From assembly GCA_041687295.1 (NCBI GenBank), contig JAWLCG010000240.1, positions 1 through 7,855 of the forward strand: a stretch of 7,855 nucleotides of DNA, read 5' to 3'. Positions 1-4,900 of this stretch are shown here, piece after piece (positions within the stretch are counted from its first letter, which is position 1; every line of letters starts with the position of its first letter). The translations under genes were made by a program, and so were the position numbers. The notes under the pieces were generated by a model. The model worked only from the letters and a program-made list of their open reading frames with translations. It was not told the DNA's origin and searched no databases. This DNA comes from JAWLCG01 sp041687295 (GTDB lineage Bacteria > Planctomycetota > Phycisphaerae > SM23-33 > FEN-1343).

Positions 1-2
1 GC

Positions 3-182
3 TGCGGCAAGGAAGCGATCGACTGCAAGAACGCCAACCGCAACGGCCGCATCCACCACAACTACCTGCACGACGGCACCGCCACGGGCATCTACCTGGA
101 CGGCTGGGGCCAGGACATCCATGGGGGCTCCCGTCCCAGCCGGACTGCGTCCGGCCTACAAGACTGCCAGCCCGAGCAGTAG
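3..182 (+). CDS. C-terminal fragment of a right-handed beta-helix protein, possibly truncated
   Basis: The frame is open from the window edge and ends at TAG (180-182). The first ~38 visible residues (GRIHHNYLHDG, then GIYLDGWGQDIH) show the alternating short strands, turn asparagines and glycines of parallel beta-helix coils, as in secreted polysaccharide lyase or glycosidase-like proteins. After DIH, at about base 120, the translation changes to GGSRPSRTASGLQDCQPEQ, which has no beta-helix character and is encoded by palindromic intergenic-type DNA. In relatives a coil ending like this is normally followed by further coils, so I infer that the gene was cut short by a rearrangement or repeat insertion and ends at a chance stop. 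It could instead be a short natural C-terminus. The 5' part is outside the window, so function, start and export signal cannot be judged. Beta-helix character is fairly sure; truncation is an inference. Confidence 0.6.
   Translation, partial: CGKEAIDCKNANRNGRIHHNYLHDGTATGIYLDGWGQDIHGGSRPSRTASGLQDCQPEQ
139..159 (-). repeat. REP-like hairpin with flanking GTAG (read on the minus strand)
   Basis: Bases 139-145 (GCCGGAC) and 149-155 (GTCCGGC) are perfect inverted repeats around a 3-base loop, directly followed by CTAC (156-159). On the minus strand this reads GTAG followed by a 7-bp hairpin. That is the layout of bacterial REP elements, in which a GTAG tetranucleotide lies 5' of a hairpin and is recognised by RAYT (Y1 REP-associated) transposases. 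The element lies inside the apparent C-terminal codons of the upstream beta-helix frame. Family membership is inferred from shape only. Confidence 0.55.
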
Positions 183-233
183 CCCGCCGTTGTTGGCGTC
201 AGGCGCCACCGCGGCGGGCGATGCCCGCCCTAC
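179..233. repeat. BIME-like pair of REP-type hairpins in opposite orientation
   Basis: GTAG at 179-182 leads into a long hairpin: 182-189 pairs with 212-219 (8 bp), a small internal loop follows, then 194-198 pairs with 204-208 around loop 199-203. The 3' strand of that stem (213-219, GGCGGGC) is also a perfect inverted repeat of 223-229 (GCCCGCC) around GAT, and this second hairpin is followed by CTAC (230-233). The block is thus bounded by GTAG on the left and CTAC on the right, with two mutually exclusive stems sharing 213-219. There is no T-run, so a classical intrinsic terminator is unlikely. The TAG of the GTAG is also the stop codon of the upstream frame. Confidence 0.55.
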
Positions 234-254
234 GGATATGGCGGATTTCCCCCA

Positions 255-282
255 TTGACCCGGCGGCCGGGCACTCTAGCAT
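255..282 (+). promoter_or_regulatory. Putative sigma70-type promoter of the LEPR-XLL gene
   Basis: TTGACC (255-260, five of six bases of the -35 consensus) is separated by 16 bases from TAGCAT (277-282, four of six of the -10 consensus). A TTGACC box and an AT-richer -10 stand out in such GC-rich DNA. Transcription would start near 289-291, leaving a 5' leader of about 145 nt before the ATG at 433. The spacer holds a perfect 5-bp inverted repeat, 259-263 with 267-271 around CGG, which could be chance or an operator. The call rests on motif matching only. Confidence 0.45.
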
Positions 283-288
283 AGAGGG

Positions 289-432
289 TGTGGGGCGCTT
301 ATTCTGTCACCATTCTTTGGGGGCCCCACGGCGTTTGCGGGTCGAACCAAGGCCGCACTCCGGCGGATCGGCCGGCTGGGGGTTCGTCTGCAGGCCGGCT
401 GACCGGTCGGATGCCCGAACCGGAGCATCACC
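289..432 (+). promoter_or_regulatory. Structured 5' leader of the LEPR-XLL gene with competing stems
   Basis: This stretch has no gene. GGTTCG at 381-386 is complementary to two copies of CGAACC, at 343-348 and 416-421, so two alternative hairpins are possible. The upstream form encloses a second stem, 351-355 with 369-373. The downstream form encloses 393-398 with 403-408 around a CTGA loop (one G-T wobble) and ends directly against the Shine-Dalgarno GGAG at 422-425. This could affect translation initiation. I recognise no known riboswitch class, and 6-bp complementarities are not rare at this GC content. Confidence 0.3.
422..425 (+). promoter_or_regulatory. Ribosome binding site (GGAG) fixing the start at 433
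   Basis: GGAG lies 7 bases upstream of ATG 433. In the same frame there are stops at 277-279 and 400-402, and no other start codon between the last stop and 433, so this start is well supported. Confidence 0.7.
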
Positions 433-3400
433 ATGAACCGCCGATCCCTCCTCCCGGCGGGCCGGGGCCTGCGGGTCCCCGCGCCCGATGTCCATTCCCA
501 CACCGTCCGCATCGAGGCCCTGGAGCCCCGGCTGCTGCTGACCGGGGCGCCTGGCGTGTGGGGCGTCTTCGCCGACGCTGCCCTCACCCAGCCGGGCCTG
601 ATGGGCAGCTACGTCAACCAGGCGCTGTCCGGCGTGACCGACTCGGCCGACTGGCGCACCACCCAGCCCATCAGCGGCACGCGCCTGGACGCGGCGCTGA
701 CCTTCGAGACCGGCGACTGGGGCAGCCGGGCCGAGGTGGGCGTCACCGGCGGCCACGACGGCGACTGGGACGACTTCTCGGTGCAGTGGGACGGCTACCT
801 TCGCGTCGAGCAGGCCGGCGGGGTCGCCCTGGCGGCCGTCGCCGACGACGCGGCCCGCTTCTGGGTGGACAGCGACCTCAGCGGCACGTTCGACCCTGAC
901 GAGCTGGTCGACAACAACTGGGGCTCCGGCCAGGGCCCGACCATGGGCCCGCGGTCGCAGGCCTTCGACGCCGGGGTCTACCCCATCCGCATCCAGTACT
1001 ACGAGTTCGGCGGGGGCAACGTCTTCGACCTGGCCGGGCCGACGTTCCTGCCCGACGCCTTCGTCCCCACGCCCACCAACCCCGTCCAGACGGTCAAGGT
1101 GCTGGTGCTGAACTTCGAGCCGCGGATCCCCTCCGAGGGCAACCAGCGGCTCTGGGAGGTCTTCAACTGGAACGACCCGCGCGACCTGGCCGCCGGCTTC
1201 GAGGCCGACCTGGAGTGGGCCAGCGGCGGGGCCCTGGACATCCAGGTCGTCCAGTGGCGCGACCTGGACGAGTTCCCGCTGTTCACCGACGGCTACCGCT
1301 ACAGCCCCGCCGAGTACGTCGAGAACCGCCGCACCAACACCGGCTGGCACGACGCGACGACCGACTTCTACGCCCTGGCCGCCCAGCAGGACCTGACCAG
1401 CCTGGTCAACAGCGGCGCCATCGACGAGATCTGGTGCTTCGGCGACCACTACTTCAACCTCTTCGGCGAGGACTTCATGGCCGGTCCCGGCGCGTTCTTC
1501 GTCAACGGCCCGGTCTTCCCGGACATCGGCTTCGACCGGGCCATCGCGGGCTACGGCTTCAACTACGAGCGGGGCGTGGAGAGCATGATCCACGACCTGA
1601 TGCACCGCATCGAGAACCACGGCCAGCGGGCCTACGGGGGCTGGAACCTGGCCAACCCGCAGACGCCCTTCGACCGCTACTCGGCCAATTGGCTCGAGAC
1701 GGCTTGGGGGCCCTACGGCCTCGGCACCTGCCACGTACCCGCCAACGCCGACGGCCACTACGACTACTGGGACACCCGCGTGGTCGACTCGACGGCCTGG
1801 GACTGGAGGAACTACCCCAACCTCACCGGCGCCACCGCGCCCGTGGGCCGAGACAGCTGGGCCTGGAGCGACTACACCAACTTCGAGCGCGACTACTTCA
1901 ACTGGTACCTCGGCCTGCTGCCCCGCGCCGAGGGCCTGGACGCTCAGGGCCGACAGGCCAACTGGTACAAGTACATCTGGGACTTCAACAGCTACGAGGA
2001 GCACACCGGCCTGGCCCGCAACGAGGACGCCGTCGCCGGGGCCGGGCCCGTCGAGGTCGAGGGCAGCAGCGACTACGCCTTCACCGTCACCTATTACGAC
2101 GAGCAGGCCATCAACCCCGCCGACATCGGCCCCGGCGATGTCCGCGTGATCGGCCCGGGCGGCTACAACGTGCTGGCCGTGCCGGACGGGCCCGGCGTCG
2201 AGCGGGCCACCACGGCCGGCACGGCCCGCGTGGTGACCTACCGCGTCACCCCGCCCGGCGGCAGCTGGGACCTGGGCGATGGCGGCACCTACTGGATCGA
2301 CATGCAGGCCGGGCAGGTCCGCGACACGCTGGGCCACTACGTCCCCGGCGGCACGATCGGGCGATTCCAGGTGGCCCTGCCCGACCCGGCCCGGCTGGAC
2401 ATCAACGCGATGCTGGCCGGCGGCGAGGCGACCGTCAGCCATACCACATTCGACGACGGGCCCGTGGGCGACCTGTTCGACGGCAACCCGTCCACGCTGG
2501 TCCGCACGCCGAACATCGACCCGGCCGTCGTCCAGCTCCAGTTCACCGAGCCGCAGACCCTGTCGGGCTTCCGGGCCCTGTTTTCGCACGCCTGGGGCGA
2601 CCCGGCCTACACCTGGCGGGTCGAGACGGCTGACAACCTCACCGACCTCGCCAGCCACAGCGGCTCGTATCGGTTGGCTGTGCCGATCACCGGCACGCCG
2701 TCGGACGTCTACTCCGAGGCGATGCTGGCGACGCCGGTGACGGCCCGGGTGGTTCGGCTGACGGCGACGCGGGAGACGGGGGACAACTACGTCCACATCA
2801 ACGAGTGGCAGCTGCTCTCGGCCGACGCCGCCCCCGAGGCCGACCCGCCGACGGCCTCGCTGGACCCGCTGGCCGAGGTGTCCACGCCAGGCGGCGCGTC
2901 GCAACTGCTCGACGTGGCCTACAGCGACGCCACCGCCATCGCCACGGCCACCGTCCGCACCGGCAACGTCCGCGTGACCGGCCCGGGCGGTTTTGACGTG
3001 CTGGCGACCTTCTACACCGTGAGCGACCACACCAACGGCCCCGAGCGGACGGGCACCTACTGGTTCATCCCGCCGGGAGGCACGTGGGACTGCACGGACA
3101 ACGGCACCTACACGGTGAGTCTGCTGGGCGATTCGGTGCGCGACGTCTTCGGCAACGCCGCCGCGCCGGCCACGCTGGGCAGCTTCACCGTGGCCATCCC
3201 CGCCCCGCAGACCCGGCCCGATGCGGACATGACGGAGAACAACGCCGATCTGTGGACCGGCTGGGCCGACGGCGGCTGGGCCGAGGCGTTCAACGACACC
3301 GCGAGGGTCCGCCTCGGCGACAGCTCGATCCGCTTTGAGACCGACGGCGGCTTCGACACCTCGCTGCGCTACCCGCCGGCCGAGTTCGCCGACTGGGACC

Positions 3401-4650
3401 TCTCGGCCGCCGAGGACCTGCATTTCGAGGTCTACGCCGACAACCCGAACCCAGGCTTCCAGGAGAACAGCCCCTGGATCCGCCTGTTCGACGCCGAGGG
3501 CGATTACTACGAGTACCGCTACTACCGCAACGGCAACCCGTACGACCTGCTCAACGACGCCCGCGGCCAGTGGCTGGAGGTGACCGTGCCGCTGGAGGCC
3601 TCCGGCAGCACCTACACCGGCTGGCGGCGCTCGGCGGCAGGGGAGGTGGACCTGGCGCACATCGTGGCCGTCGAGATCCACGCCGACACGTGGGGCAACG
3701 GCTTCACGCTGTGGTTCGACGGGATGGGCTTCACGCTGCCCGACGAGCCGGTCGCGGTGGTGGCCTCGCACGTGTTCTACAACAACAGCGTCGGCGACGG
3801 CCACGACCCTGGCCTGGGCGAGGCGGACGATGGCGCCATCGACCCGAACGTCGCGCTGCTCCAGCCGGGGCAAATGCCGGGGCCCGCCAACGTCATCGCC
3901 GGCCAACCGGGCATCACGGGCATCATGCTCGACATCGCCGGCCTGGGCGCAGGGCCGGTGTCGCCGACGGACTTTACCGTCCGCGTGAGCGACGGCGACA
4001 GCTGGCTGGCTGGGCCGGTGCCCTCGGCGATGGCCGTTCGGCCCGGCGCGGGCGCCGGCGGCAGCGACCGCGTGACGCTGGCCTGGCCCGACGGCGCCAT
4101 CACGGGCCGATGGATCGAGCTGACGGCCCTGACCCACCTGGGCCTGGCCGCGCCCTATACGGTGCGGCTGGGCAACCTGGCGGGCGACTTCAACGGCGAC
4201 CGCCGCTGCGACGACCGCGACCTGAACATCCTGCTGGGCCACTGGGGCGACCGGGTCTGGCCCGGCGGGGGCGACGCGACCATCGATGGGCAGGTCGACG
4301 ACCGCGACCTCAACGTCCTGCTGAGCCACTGGGGCGACACGCTGGCCGATCCGCCCGCCGAGGTCCTGACGGCCGGGCAGGAAGCGTTGGCCGCCGAGCC
4401 CGCGCCGGCCCCGTCCGACGAGCCAACCCTGACGGCCACGCCCCTCGAGGCCGAGCCGACCCCCGCCGCCCCGGCCCTGCGCGTCGGGGCCCGCGCCGCC
4501 GCGCCGGCCGAGCCGCGCCGGGCACGCCTGTGCCAGCACGAGCCCCCGCGCCGGGACCGCCAGCCGCAGCCTCCACGCCCGCGGACCCGCCGCCGCGACC
4601 TCGACGGCGCCCTGGTCGACATCCTCGCCGCCGCCCATCCGCTGGGGTAG
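433..4650 (+). CDS. Large secreted LEPR-XLL / PA14 / discoidin-like / dockerin multidomain protein
   Basis: A 1405-residue protein, presumably exported or surface-bound. Visible in order: Arg-rich N-terminus with LEPRLLLTG (30-38), the planctomycete LEPR-XLL signal; PA14-like domain (~55-205; FSVQWDGYLRV at 115-125, ADDAARFWVD at 137-146); a domain of unknown function (~219-530) with MAGPGAFF, NYERGVES and HDLMHRIENH (H387, H391, E394, H396); Ig-like copy 1 (~537-650); discoidin (F5/8 C)-like sandwich (~655-796); Ig-like copy 2 (~804-923); carbohydrate-binding-like sandwich (~930-1103); a domain typical of planctomycete secreted proteins (~1107-1250, ASHVFYNNS and RPGAGAGGSDRVTL); and type I dockerin (1251-1302) with two calcium loops (D1252, N1254, D1256, D1260, D1263; D1281, T1283, D1285, D1289, D1292). 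A Pro/Ala/Glu- then Arg-rich tail follows and ends in LVDILAAAHPLG. PA14, discoidin and CBM-like modules suggest glycan or surface binding; a hydrolytic role for the unknown domain is only possible. Start set by GGAG and upstream stops. Confidence 0.9.
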   Translation: MNRRSLLPAGRGLRVPAPDVHSHTVRIEALEPRLLLTGAPGVWGVFADAALTQPGLMGSYVNQALSGVTDSADWRTTQPISGTRLDAALTFETGDWGSRAEVGVTGGHDGDWDDFSVQWDGYLRVEQAGGVALAAVADDAARFWVDSDLSGTFDPDELVDNNWGSGQGPTMGPRSQAFDAGVYPIRIQYYEFGGGNVFDLAGPTFLPDAFVPTPTNPVQTVKVLVLNFEPRIPSEGNQRLWEVFNWNDPRDLAAGFEADLEWASGGALDIQVVQWRDLDEFPLFTDGYRYSPAEYVENRRTNTGWHDATTDFYALAAQQDLTSLVNSGAIDEIWCFGDHYFNLFGEDFMAGPGAFFVNGPVFPDIGFDRAIAGYGFNYERGVESMIHDLMHRIENHGQRAYGGWNLANPQTPFDRYSANWLETAWGPYGLGTCHVPANADGHYDYWDTRVVDSTAWDWRNYPNLTGATAPVGRDSWAWSDYTNFERDYFNWYLGLLPRAEGLDAQGRQANWYKYIWDFNSYEEHTGLARNEDAVAGAGPVEVEGSSDYAFTVTYYDEQAINPADIGPGDVRVIGPGGYNVLAVPDGPGVERATTAGTARVVTYRVTPPGGSWDLGDGGTYWIDMQAGQVRDTLGHYVPGGTIGRFQVALPDPARLDINAMLAGGEATVSHTTFDDGPVGDLFDGNPSTLVRTPNIDPAVVQLQFTEPQTLSGFRALFSHAWGDPAYTWRVETADNLTDLASHSGSYRLAVPITGTPSDVYSEAMLATPVTARVVRLTATRETGDNYVHINEWQLLSADAAPEADPPTASLDPLAEVSTPGGASQLLDVAYSDATAIATATVRTGNVRVTGPGGFDVLATFYTVSDHTNGPERTGTYWFIPPGGTWDCTDNGTYTVSLLGDSVRDVFGNAAAPATLGSFTVAIPAPQTRPDADMTENNADLWTGWADGGWAEAFNDTARVRLGDSSIRFETDGGFDTSLRYPPAEFADWDLSAAEDLHFEVYADNPNPGFQENSPWIRLFDAEGDYYEYRYYRNGNPYDLLNDARGQWLEVTVPLEASGSTYTGWRRSAAGEVDLAHIVAVEIHADTWGNGFTLWFDGMGFTLPDEPVAVVASHVFYNNSVGDGHDPGLGEADDGAIDPNVALLQPGQMPGPANVIAGQPGITGIMLDIAGLGAGPVSPTDFTVRVSDGDSWLAGPVPSAMAVRPGAGAGGSDRVTLAWPDGAITGRWIELTALTHLGLAAPYTVRLGNLAGDFNGDRRCDDRDLNILLGHWGDRVWPGGGDATIDGQVDDRDLNVLLSHWGDTLADPPAEVLTAGQEALAAEPAPAPSDEPTLTATPLEAEPTPAAPALRVGARAAAPAEPRRARLCQHEPPRRDRQPQPPRPRTRRRDLDGALVDILAAAHPLG

Positions 4651-4654
4651 GGCG

Positions 4655-4760
4655 GTCCTGGGCAGTATGGAGTGCGGCGGCAACGACGCCGCTTTGGCTG
4701 GTTCTGGCGACAGCGATCCAAAGCGGCGTCAAGGCCGCCGCACTCCATATTGCCCAGGAC
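4655..4760. repeat. 106-bp near-perfect palindrome (BIME/MITE-like intergenic element)
   Basis: Outer arms 4655-4681 and 4734-4760 are 27-bp inverted repeats with a single mismatch (4665 G against 4750 T, a wobble in RNA). After 3-base internal loops (AAC and AAG), inner arms 4685-4697 and 4718-4730 pair perfectly over 13 bp. The 20-base loop contains CTG-GCGA-CAG, a mini-stem with a GNRA tetraloop. Each arm can also fold alone: 4674-4679 with 4687-4692, and 4723-4728 with 4736-4741, both 6-bp stems. So the element is two inverted hairpin units around a linker, as in BIMEs or small MITEs. It starts 5 bases after the stop of the LEPR-XLL gene. No T-run follows, so it is not a classical terminator, though the RNA hairpin could stall polymerase or protect the 3' end. 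No target-site duplication is evident. From memory, similar GGAGTGCGGCGGC-type repeats recur in planctomycete and verrucomicrobial genomes; I could not check this. Confidence 0.8.
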
Positions 4761-4900
4761 ACCTCTGACGGCGGGGGACCTCCCCACCGATGGGATTGCG
4801 CTTGAAAGGGGTTCGGTCTTCGCCGAACATGGTCCCTGGCGGCTCGGCGGCGGCGCCCCGGTCGGGCGCGGGCTTCGGGTCGGCCGCAAGGAGACCGCGG
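4761..4900 (+). promoter_or_regulatory. Leader of the beta-helix/LamG gene; small hairpin, no clear promoter
   Basis: This gene-free stretch contains a perfect 6-bp hairpin, GTTCGG (4811-4816) and CCGAAC (4823-4828) around TCTTCG. TTGAAA (4802-4807) resembles a -35 box, but the hexamer 17 bases later (GAACAT, 4825-4830) matches the -10 consensus in only three positions and lies in the hairpin, so a promoter here is doubtful. The rest is GC-rich with no structure I would defend. Confidence 0.25.
4888..4893 (+). promoter_or_regulatory. Ribosome binding site (AAGGAG) fixing the start at 4901
   Basis: AAGGAG lies 7 bases before ATG 4901. The next residues form a textbook Sec signal peptide, which independently supports this start. 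Confidence 0.8.

Noticed and set aside
289..432. Known riboswitch (cyclic-di-GMP or cobalamin type) in the leader
   Set aside because: The expected conserved core sequences of these classes are not present; only generic stems are visible.
1215..2633. Plus-strand open frame rich in Arg, Gly and Pro overlapping the large gene
   Set aside because: Out-of-frame shadow with the Arg/Pro/Gly-rich composition expected from GC-rich DNA; no domain, and no reason to overlap the real gene fully.
4480..4650. Possible frameshift in the last ~55 codons of the LEPR-XLL gene
   Set aside because: The Arg-rich tail looked suspicious, but the two alternative plus-strand frames give less plausible sequence, and the actual frame ends in LVDILAAAHPLG, a reasonable protein C-terminus. 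Relatives would be needed to be certain.
307..4683. Minus-strand open frame of 1458 codons, longer than the sense gene
   Set aside because: It is antisense to the LEPR-XLL/dockerin gene, whose domains are unmistakable. Its product is repetitive Val/Ala/Gly/Arg with no domain, and it begins inside the palindrome. Strong GC bias at third codon positions removes stops from the opposite strand.
4655..4760. Reading the palindrome as a Rho-independent terminator
   Set aside because: There is no T-run after either arm, and the structure is far longer than typical terminators. It may still affect transcription, but the classical label is not supported.
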